A stretch of 64,000 nucleotides of DNA from positions 19,404 through 83,403 of the forward strand of contig JAHDFX010000003.1 of assembly GCA_020627965.1 (NCBI GenBank), written 5' to 3'. Source of the stretch: Saprospiraceae bacterium. Its GTDB lineage: Bacteria; Bacteroidota; Bacteroidia; Chitinophagales; Saprospiraceae. Below are positions 1 to 12,000 of this stretch, in pieces. The first letter of the stretch is position 1, and each line of letters starts with the position of its first letter. The notes below the pieces were generated by a model. The model saw only the letters and a list, made by a program, of their open reading frames with translations. It made no database searches and had not been told where the DNA came from. The position numbers were made by a program, and so were the translations under genes.

Positions 1-3000
1 CAATGGAGCGCCTGCCGCTTGTGAATTGAGCGGTTCAATGCTTAAAAATTGTGATGGTTGTCCGGCTTTCGATACTTCTGTTGCTGATGCTACGGCTGTT
101 TGTGATGGAGATGTAGTAACTGTTTCAGCTACAGAAACTACAGGCTGTTTTGTGATAGAAATCGCCAATGAAAATTTTGATGATGGAGTGTGTGCAGGCA
201 CAGGAGGTACTGCACCTGCAGGATGGGTGATATCGCATACTGGTACTGGAACTTTAGGTTCTTTCTTTTATTTTGATGAACCTGCTATCAATGGTGCAGC
301 AGGAGGGACAGCTACTGGAACGAATGGCAATTTTTCTGGTTGTGTAATGGCGATGGATGATGATGCACCTGGTTCAGGTTTAATCGGTACAGGGACTATT
401 GAATCTCCTGTTTATGATCTTACTCCATACCCCTCAGCAAATCTTACTTTGGATTATGAATATAATTGGATTGGTGCAGATAACTTCGTGATAGAGGTAT
501 TTGACGGAACTGCATGGATTCCTGTACTTGGCCCTCTGGTTGCCGATGAAACAGGGGCATTAGATGTAGATGTTACTCCTTATCTAAATGCTAACTTCCA
601 AGTACGTTTTGTGTTGAATGATGGTGCTGCCTGGGCTTGGGGAGCAGCTATTGATAATTTTGCAATCACCTCAACTTTAATAGAAGGGGTAACAGTTGAC
701 TGGACAGTGAATGGTGTTACGCAACCTCAGATAATGGCAGCTTGCGGTGATCTGGAATTAATGGCAACTATGACTGGCGACCCTAATGCCTGTGCTGTAG
801 AAACACAGACAATAACTTACTCGGCAGCTTGTGATACGGATGGCTCAGTAGTGTCTTCAGGTAGTTTTGATATTGATGTATGGCCAACTCCGATAGAAGG
901 GGTACACTATACATTGCCAACAGCAGATTGCGATGCAACAATCGTAGATGAATGTGCAGGAGCTTTAACGATTATGTATGATGATGGAGCAGGCGGAATG
1001 ACTGCCACGCCTCCAGTATTAAATACAGGCTCTGGACTTTCTGTGAATTATTCAGTTGTGTTTACTGGTGCACCAGCATCCTGTACAGCTACGGGTTCAT
1101 ATACTGCAATTTGTATCGGAGCTTTTACTTGTCCTACTTTTAATGGTATTACAGCCGACCAGCCTGATGCCTGTAATGGCGCCACAGTTTGTTACACTGT
1201 CGAAATGGATGGTGCCTCAGACCCTCTCTTATTAAGCGAAGATTTTGAATCAGGTGTACAACCGCCCGGATGGACGGTCACACCAAACGATGGAACGGAA
1301 CTTCCTGTTGATTGGGGAGCTGCCTCTAACTCCAATCCCGGTGGTGCAGAACCTGGTTCTTTTGCTGGAACTTCTCCTTTTATTAGTGATGAAGGAGCGG
1401 CTAATTTCACGCAGACATGCATCGTATCTCCTATAGTAGATATGTCTTCTACTATACTACCAACACTTTCCGCTTCCTGGCAACATGAAGGCTTTGCCGG
1501 AGACGGAGATTTTACAATAGAAGTCTGGAATGGTGCAGCATGGGATGTCTTACTATTGGCGATTGATGATTCCGATAGTGGTGAAGAGGATGCGGCTTTT
1601 GTAACGGGTTCTGATTGCGTGGGCGCAACACCTGCTGGTGGTCCTGTTGGCGATCCTGATGTTTTTGATATTTCCTGCTACAATAATGCAGATTTTCAGG
1701 TGAGATTCTGTTATGTTAATGAAGACCCTACCGATGCCGGTGGCAACTGGGGGGCTAGTATTGATAATGTAGTAATAGAACAACAGGCAGCTGCCAATTA
1801 TGGCATCACCTGGAATACACCCGTAGGTGCAACGCTCGTCAGTGGTGGTACTGCTGAAGACCTGACTTCCTGTTATACTTTGGCGACCAATCTTACTTGT
1901 GGAGTTGATATTCAAAATGCACCAATCACTGTAGATTGTGTTAATAATGGTGTTTTTGATTCTAACTTATTTACAGGTAATACGCCGAACGTCAGTGTTT
2001 ATGGTATTCCAGCACAAGGTGTGGATTTTGAATTGCCTTCAGAAGAATGTAATTCCGATATTGGAAACTTCTGTGGAGCAGGTTTGACTATTCTTTACGA
2101 TGATGGTGCCGGTGGGCCAATAAATAGTCCTACACCGCCTATCATTATAGGAGCAACCGCAGTGAATTATATTGTACAGTCAACAGGTGCACCGGCAGGC
2201 TGTGGAGTGACTGGTATACTGAATATCCCTTGTGGTATTCCATGTCCAAGTTACGATGTTGCAGTACCTGATGCTACTAATATATGCGATGGAGAAACAG
2301 CCGTTATTACTGTACCTGAATTATCAGGTTGCCTTACACAGATACTAGCACAAGAGAATTTTGATGCTTGTGTAGCTCCGCCAGGCTGGGTAACCACCCA
2401 CTCTGTAGGTGATCCTATAGCGAATGGAGATGGTGATCCTTATTTTGTTTTTGATGGAACCGCAGTGCCAGGTGGAGCTGGAGCCAATCCTAATTTTAGT
2501 GGATGTATTGCAGTTTTAGATGATGATCAACCTAGTGCAGCTTTATTGGGTATAGGAACACTAACTGCTCCCGCTGAAGATCTGACGCCATTTAATTCTG
2601 CTTTCTTATCCTTTGACTGGGGATATACTAACATAGGTGCAGATAACTTTGTAGTAGAAGTATTCGATGGTACTGCATGGGTACTTGTACTCGGACCACT
2701 GGCAGCTTCTGGATCAGGTACTGAAAATATTGATGTATCTCCCTATATAAATGGTAATTTCCAGGTACGTTTCGTATTGGATGATGGAGGCGCTTGGGCA
2801 TGGGGCGTAGGTATTGATAATTATATGATCGAAGTTTCCATTGTTTCTGATGTAACAGTAAACTGGAACTTGGATGCAGTAGCGCAGCCTAGTATTAATC
2901 AATCTTGTGGAGATATTAGCCTTTCTACGCCTCTCACAATGGCTGACCCGACGGGTTGTGTAGCCGAAGAAAGAGTGATCGATTATAGAGCTTTTTGTGA

Positions 3001-6000
3001 TGACGATGGTTCTGAAATTGCCGCAGGAAATGTTTCTATTTTTGTTTATCCAACACCAGTAGCAGGAACTCATTATACACTGCCTGCTGGCGGTTGTGAT
3101 GCTACTATAGCCGACCTTTGTGGTAGCCTTGAAATACTATATGATGATGGTGCAGGCGGACCTGTTACCAATACGACTCCACCTATACTGGTAGATGGAG
3201 ACGCACTCACGATTAATTACTCTATTGCTGTCCCAGGCGCACCAGCAAATTGTACAGTGACAGGTTCTTATGAATCTATTTGTATAACGAATTTACCTTG
3301 TGCTGTTTTTAATAACTTAACGGCTGATCTGACAGAAACTTGTGATGGAGCAACCGTATGCTATACAGTTGATCTAACCGACGAAACACAGCCTATTTTA
3401 CTAAGTGAAGATTTTGAATCAGGTGTTCAGCCTGCTGGATGGACAGTAACAAGTAATGGAACAGCTTTACCTGTAAACTGGGCATCCACTGGTAATCCTG
3501 CTGGAGCAGGACCCTTAACGGGGAACTCTGTATTAATTGATGATACAGGAGCAGCTAATCCTGATCAAACTTGTATCGTTACCCCAATTGTTGATATGTC
3601 TTCTACTATTTTACCTACACTTTCCTTGAATTGGCAACATGAAGGATTTGCCGGTTCTGGTGATTTTACTATTGAAGTATTCAATGGAGCTATCTGGGAT
3701 GTCTTGCTTTTTGCTCAGGATGATTCAGACAGTAGCGAAGATGATCCTGATGTTTCCGGAGGAGACTGTGCGGGAGCATTCCCTACTGGTGGCCCGGTTG
3801 GCGACCCCGATATATTTGATCTGTCTTGTTACTCTAATGCAGATTTTCAGGTGAGGTTCTGTTATATTGATGAAGATAATGGTGGAGGAAACTGGGGGGC
3901 TAATGTAGATAACGTGCTGATAGAGCAGTCCTTACCACCAAATTATACGATTGCCTGGAGCGCACCAGCAGGCGCTACACTTATTAGTGGTGGTGGTACG
4001 CAAGATCAGGTAACTTGTTATCAATTGGCAACTACAGCCTGTGGATCAGAAGTACAAAATGCACCTATCGTAGTAGATTGCCTGGATGGAAACGGTGCTA
4101 TAAATGGCAATTTATTTACAGGAAATATACCTGATGTAACGGTCTATAGCGCACCTGTTGAAGGAGCAGACTTTACATTGCCTTCAGCAGAGTGTGATGC
4201 TACCATCATTGATAATTGCGGTGGAGCATTAACTATCCTATATGATGATGGCTTTGGCGGACCAATAACAAATACAAACCCACCATTACTGACTACGCCC
4301 TCCGCTGTAAACTATATTGTTATGGTAACTGGCGCACCAGCTGGGTGCGAAGCAACAGGAGTAATGAATATCCCATGTGGAAGTAATTGCCCGGGATATA
4401 ATCCGGCAACTATAGATAATCTTATTGTTTGTGATGGAGCAACTGTCAATGTTACAGCAACAGAAACATCGGGTTGTTTGTCTGTTACAGTTGTTGATGA
4501 AAATTTTGATGATGGCATTTGTGCCGGAACAGGAGGAACAGCACCTGCCGGATGGACTGTCGATTTTAATGCTGTTGCAGGAGCTGAATTAGGTAATTTC
4601 TTCTACTTTGATGAGCCTGCAGCTAACGGAGCTGCCGGAACTTCTGATACTGGTGATAATCCTAACTTTGCAGGCTGTATCGCAGCACTAGATGATGATG
4701 CACCAGGCGCTGGCTTAGTAGGAGTAGGAATCATGACTACAGATACTTATAATCTTAGTAATTTCAGTTCGGCTAACATGACCTTTGATTATGAGTATAA
4801 TAATATTGGTGCAGATCAGTTTTATGTAGAAGTATTTGATGGCACAGCCTGGGTACAGGTATTAGGACCGCTAACAGCTGATGCAACAGCTTCTGCAAAT
4901 ATTGATCTTACGCCTTACCAAAATGCTGCTTTCCAAACTCGATTTGTATTAGATGACGGAGGTGCATGGGCATGGGGTGCTGCTATTGATAACTTTATGA
5001 TAGAAGCTACCTCCATTTCAACAGTAACAGTAGACTGGGATGTTGATGGTACAGCTCAACCGCCAATTACGAGTCAGGCTTGTGGCGATGTAGCCTTAGC
5101 TTACACTATAGCAATGGCAGACCCGAATGGCTGTGCTGCTGAAACTCAAACTATTTCATATACAATTACCTGTGATGAAGAGGCTACCATATTAGATCAA
5201 GGTACTTTTGATGTAGAAGTATGGCCAAATCCTGTAGAAGGCGTACACTATACTTTATCAACTACAGCATGTGATGGCACAATTACAGACCTTTGTGGAG
5301 GTGGCGCATTAGCTATCTTCTATGGTGATGGAATGGGAGGCCCGGTTAACAACCCAACACCACCAACCATAACTGCTTCTACATTAGTTGATTATTCTAT
5401 TAAATTTACAAATGATGCAAGCGGATGCTCAGGTGTTATAGGAAGCTATCAGGTGAGCTGTAATGCTTGTCCAACCTATGATCCACCAGCGATTGATGTT
5501 ACAGAGATTTGTACAGGAGAAAGTGTAAATATCACAGCAACAGAAAATACGGGTTGCCAAACTACATTTGCAGCTTATACTTTACCCTTGACAGGTACAA
5601 CGAATCAGGTCGCTGATTGGTCACCACTAACAGGAAGACCAAACGTAGGAGGAACTACTCTTAGTGCTAATAACCCGCCTTATACATTGATTCCTTTACA
5701 GGTAGATGTAACAGGTACATATGTTATCAACTCTGCTTTTGATTTTGATGGATACCTCTTATTATACACAGATCCGCTTGACCTAACACTAAACCCACCA
5801 ACTACTTATGTCGCTGGTGATGATGATGGACCAAATGGTACGGCTGATGCAGAGGTCAGCGTTACTTTAAATGCCTTCCAGAATTATTATATCATTGTAA
5901 CTGCTTTCGGAACGGCTTCGGGTAATTATACAGTTACTTTCCCAACTATACCCGCAGGTGCACAAATTGGTCAAGGTGCTATTCTTGGTGATGATGTAAC

Positions 6001-9000
6001 TGTTAACTGGACTATTGACGGAGTAGCACAAACTCCATTCACGCAAGTTTGTGGAGATATTGACTGGTCGCCAACTTTAGATATGACCGATCCTAATGCC
6101 TGCATGCCTGAAACACAAACTATAGCATACAGTGCTACTTGCGATGGTGATGGCTCAGAGGTGTCTACGGGCTCCTTTGATGTAACTTTATATCCTACTC
6201 CTGTGGCAGGCGTACACTTTACATTGCCGACAGCAGATTGTGATGCCACAATAGTAGACGAATGTGCAGGCGCACTAACAATATTGTATGACGATGGTGC
6301 AGGAGGACCAATAACTAATGCTACCCCTCCTGTAGTCGTTCAGGGAACTTCACTTACCATAAACTACACAGTAGTCTATACCGGTGCCCCAGTGGAATGT
6401 ACTACGGCAGGTTCTTATGAAGCGGTTTGCATCGGTAATTTTATGTGTCCAACTTTTAATGGGGTAACAGCAGATGTAACAGAAGCTTGTGACGGCACAG
6501 TAGTCTGTTATAATGTAGATATGGATGGTGAAGCTCAACCTATTTTACTAAGTGAAGATTTCGAATCAGGCGTACAACCTATTGGTTGGACAGTAACACC
6601 TAATGATGGTACAGGCTTGCCTGTAAACTGGGCTTCTACAGCTAATCCTGGTGGAGCAGGACCATTGACGGGTACTTCTGTATTGATCGATGATACAGGT
6701 GCGGCTAACTTTGTACAAACCTGTGTGGTTTCTCCTATCGTAGATCTATCTTCTGCAACTTCTCCGACATTATCACTCAACTGGCAGCATGAAGGTTTTG
6801 TCGCAGATGGTGATTTTACCATTGAGGTTTGGAATGGTGTTTCATGGGATGTATTATTACTTGCATTAGATGATTCAGATAGTAGCGAAGATGATCCTGA
6901 TGTTTCAGGTACAGATTGTACAGGGGCACTACCTATAGGTGGCCCTGTTGGTGATCCTGATGTCTTTGATATTTCCTGTTACAGTAATGCCGACTTTCAG
7001 GTAAGATTCTGCTATGTAAATGAAAACATGGCAGATGACGGTGGAAACTGGGGCGCAAGTATTGATAATGTAGTCATCGAACAATTAGCATTGACCAACT
7101 TTGACGTAGCATGGAGTACACCTCCGGGAGCAACACTCGTCAGTGGTGGCGGAGTAGATGATCTAACCACTTGTTATGCACTATCAACAGCATTGACTTG
7201 TGGATCAGAAGTCCAAAACGCACCGATTGTAGTAAATTGCTCAAATAATGGTACATTCGATTCTGAACTATTCAATGGTAATGTACCGGATGTAACCCTA
7301 TATGGAATTCCTATTGAAGGAACTGATTTCGTATTGCCAACAGCAGAATGTGATGCTACAATAGTAAATAATTGTGGTGCGACTATTCTATATGATGATG
7401 GAGCAGGCGGACCTATTGTAAATACAACACCTCCAACAATCAATGGACCAACTCAGGTCAATTATATCGTACAATCTGCTGGCGCACCCGCTACTTGTGG
7501 CGCCACTGGCTTACTAAATATACCTTGTGGTATACCATGTCCAAACTATGATGTGCCACTAGCAGGAACAGCGGTTTGTGATGGTGATGCAACGGCAGTT
7601 ACTGTAACTGAATTGTCTGGCTGTCTGGAAGTCATTGTAGGAGAAGAAAACTTCGATGCCTGTGCGCTACCAGCAGGTTGGACAGCTACTCACTCCGCAG
7701 GTGATCCACTTGTTGAAGGAGACGGTGATCCTTACTTTAACTTTGCTGCAACTACAGTACCGGGAGGAGCAGGAATAAATCCAAATTTCAGTGGATGTAT
7801 AGGCTTACTTGATGAAGATGCGCCAAGTGCAGCGCTAGTAGGTGTAGGAACTCTAACAGCGCCCGCAGCAGACCTGACACCATTTAATTCAGCTTCCTTG
7901 TCATTTGACTGGGGCTACAACAATATCGGTGCAGATAATTTCACTGTCGAAGTATTTGATGGAACAGCCTGGGTACCTGTATTAGGGACACTCATAGAAG
8001 ATGGATTCGGCACTGAAAATATTGATGTATCCCCATACATTAATGCTAGTTTCCAGGTGCGTTTTGTATTGGATGATGGCGCTGCATGGGGATGGGGAGC
8101 AGGTATTGATAATTATCAACTTGTAGGCTCAAGTGTATCCGACGTTACAGTAGATTGGAGCTTAAATGGAGTAGCGCAACCTACTATCAATCAGGGGTGT
8201 GGAGATGTGAATTTTGATGTAACATGGGCACATAGTGATCCAACTGCATGTACTTCTGAAACACAAACCATAGATTATACAATTACCTGCGATGAAGACG
8301 CTAATGCACAAATAGCTATGGGGTCTTACAGTATTGAGGTTTGGCCAACATTGACTCAGGATGTACATTATACCATACCTACAGGTTGCGATGCAACAAT
8401 CACAGACTTGTGTGCTGGTGCATTAACAATCCTATACGATGACGGAGCAGGTGGATCTATTGTAAATACAACACCTCCTGCATTGGCACCGCCAGCAACA
8501 ATTGCTTACAGTATTAATTTTACAGGAGCACCAGCAGGTTGTGAAGTTACAGGAACTATTACCACAGCAGATATTATTGCGACGGCTACATCTAATAGCC
8601 CAATTTGTGAAGGTGAAGACCTAGTCTTGATGGAAACTGGAGGGGCTGGAACTAACTGGACCTGGAGCAGTGATGGAGCAGCAACTTTTGATGATAATAC
8701 ACTACAAAATCCTACAGCATCAGGAGCAGTTGATGGCGAAACTTTCACCGTTGTAGTAACTGATGACACAGGATGTTCAGCGACTTCTACAGTAACAATT
8801 ACAGTGAGTCCATTACCGATTGTTAGTATTAATGCTGCTGGCCCTTTCTGTGCAGAAGATACACCTGTATTGCTAGTGGGCAATCCGGCAGGAGGTACAT
8901 TCGGGGGCGGAGCTTATGTCGATGCCGCTGGAAACTTTGATCCTTCATTGGCAATAATAGGAATGAATCCTGTGACTTATTCAGTTACTCAGAATGGCTG

Positions 9001-12000
9001 TACAGTTGAGGATATGATCATGATTGAGGTTAATCAGGTAACAGCCGTTGCTGCATTAGACGGAAACGCTAGTTGTGATGAAGCCAATGGTAGTGCAACT
9101 GTTGTTCCAGCAGGAGGTACAGTCGCAACAGATTATTCTTACATATGGGATAATGGTGAAACTACAGCTACTGCAGCTATGTTATTAGCAGGTGTACACA
9201 CCGTAACAGTAACTGATGATGCAGGTTGTTCTGCAACGGCATCCGTAACTATAGGTGGAACACCTGACGTATTAATTGATAATGTTGTTTCTACAGACGC
9301 AACTTGTGGCGGAAGCGATGGTACAGCAACTGTTACAGCAAGTGGTGGTACAGTTGTGGCCGATTATACTTATCTGTGGAGTGATAACCAGACTACAGCA
9401 ACAGCTAGTAATCTAAGTTCGGGCTCATACACAGTTACAGTAACAGATGATAATGGATGTTTTGCAACTGCCTCAATAGGGGTAAGTGATGCAGGAGCAC
9501 CAACGGTAGATAACATTACATCTACTGATGCTACCTGCGGAGCCGCGGATGGTACAGCAAGCGTCACAGCTAGTGGTGGTACAGTGGCTGCGGATTATGG
9601 TTATCAATGGGATGACCCTGCTACGCAAACAACAGCTACTGCAACAGGATTGACCGCAGGAACATATAATGTTACAGTGACTGATGATCTGGGCTGTATT
9701 GCTATTGATATGGTTGAAGTACTAGACATACCAGGACCTAGTATTGATGGAATTGCAACGACAACTGGAACTTGTGGTGACCCCACAGGAATTGCAGTGG
9801 TAACAGCAAGTGGCGGAACGGTTGCAACTGATTACTCATACGCATGGGATAATGGCGCAACTACAGCGGCAATAACTGACCTCGCAGCAGGTACATATAC
9901 AGTTACAGTGACTGATGACAATGGATGTACAACAACTGGATCAGTAGTAGTAGATAACACTGCAGGTCCTGCGATTGATAATATTTCAGGTACTGATACT
10001 GCTTGTGGAGATGCGAGTGGTACAGCAACTGTTACAGCAAGCGGTGGTACACCTGCTTATACATATCAATGGGATGATCCATTAGCGCAGACAACAGTTA
10101 CAGCCGTTGGTTTATTGGCTGGTACTTATAATGTTACTGTAACAGATAATATTGGATGTACAGCAACTGCCGAAGTTACACTTACAGATTCACCAGGACC
10201 GGCTCTTACTACAAGTGCTATGGATGCTACTTGTGGCAATGCTAATGGTACTGCAACTGTATCAGCTACAGGTGGACTTGCACCGTACACTTATCTGTGG
10301 GATGCCGCTACAGGCAACCAAACCACAGCAACAGCTACAGGTTTGGTCGCAGGTACTTATTCTGTTTTAGTATCAGATGACAATGGATGTCAAATATCAG
10401 AAATGATAACAGTTGGCGATATTGCTGGACCAACAGCAGCAGCAGTTGCAACAGATGCAAACTGTGGTAATGCTGATGGAAGTGCTACGGCAACGGTTAC
10501 AGGAGGTACGATCGTAACGGATTATACTTATCAATGGGATGCTAATGCAGGCAACCAGACCACGGCAACAGCTACAGGTTTGGCAGCAGGCACTTATAGT
10601 GTAACTATTACTGATGATAATAACTGCCCGGCAGAAACCACAGTAACTGTAGGTGATACACCAGGACCAGTTGTAGATAGTGCGACGTCGACAGATGCAA
10701 CCTGTGGAGGTAGCGATGGTACTGCAACCGTTGTAGCTAGTGGAGGCACAGCGGCAGTAGATTATACTTATCTCTGGGATGATGCTTCGGCACAAACTAC
10801 AGCAACAGCAACAGGTCTGTCAGCCGGTACCTATAATGTAACGGTGACTGATGATAATGGCTGTACTGTAACAGGTAATGTAGCTGTTAATGATCTTGGA
10901 GCCCCGAGTATTGCAAATACGTCTTCTACGGATGCTATTTGTGGCGGAAGCCAAGGCACAGCAACAGTAGCAGCTACAGGCGGAACAGTTGCTGTAGATT
11001 ACACCTACCTGTGGGATGATGCAGTTGCGCAAACAACAGCGACAGCGACAGGTTTAATTGCCGGAACATATAATGTAACAGTTACCGATGATATCGGTTG
11101 TTCTGTAATAGGATCAGTAACGGTAGCCGATATCGCAGGCCCTACTGTTAATAATACATTTGCATCTGATGCCAATTGTGGTGCTAGTGATGGCTCTGCA
11201 ACGGTTATTGCTAGTGGAGGAACGGTAGCTGGTAGTTATTCTTATCAGTGGGATGATCCTGCTACACAAACAACGGCTACAGCTTCAGGACTTTCTGCCG
11301 GAATATATAATGTTACTGTAACCGATGACAATGGTTGTATAGCTATAGGTTCCGCAACAGTGGGAGGTACTGATGCACCTACTATTGATGAAACTTCATC
11401 CGTAGATGCTACATGTGGCGATAGCGATGGTTCAGCTTCAGTAGTGGCTATTGGAGGAACACCTGGCTACACCTATCAGTGGGGTGATGCTTCTGCTCAA
11501 ACTACGGCAACTGCTACAGGTTTAAGCGCTGGCACATATACAGTTACTGTAACTGATGCAAATGCTTGTGTAGCAACAGCATCTGCGACAGTTAGCGATT
11601 CAGGCGCACCTTCTATTGATAATGTCAATTTCACAGATGCATCTTGCGGACAAGCGGACGGCAGTGTTACTTTGACAGTTAGTGGAGGAACAGTAGCAGC
11701 AGATTATATTTATCAATGGGATGATCCTGCTGCGCAGACTACAGCGACAGCAACAGGTTTAGCGGCAGGCACATATATAGTGACTGTAACAGATGATCTG
11801 GGCTGTAATGCAATAACAGCAGTAGTTATTGGGGAAGAGACTTGTATATTCATTGGTGTTTCAAATAGCTTTAGTGCTGATGATCCTTGTACATGTAATG
11901 GCGATCAATCTGCAAATGGTGCAGGAGATGGCACATTTAATGAAACAATTACAGTTACAGGACCTCCAAACGTAATTGTTCAGGCAAGTGCTGCTTCCAC

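Noticed and set aside
1192..11032. Antisense and out-of-phase ORFs over the giant genes
   Set aside because: They have Ser/Ile/Cys-rich low-complexity translations caused by repetitive codon usage on the other strand, no starts with context and no recognisable domains.
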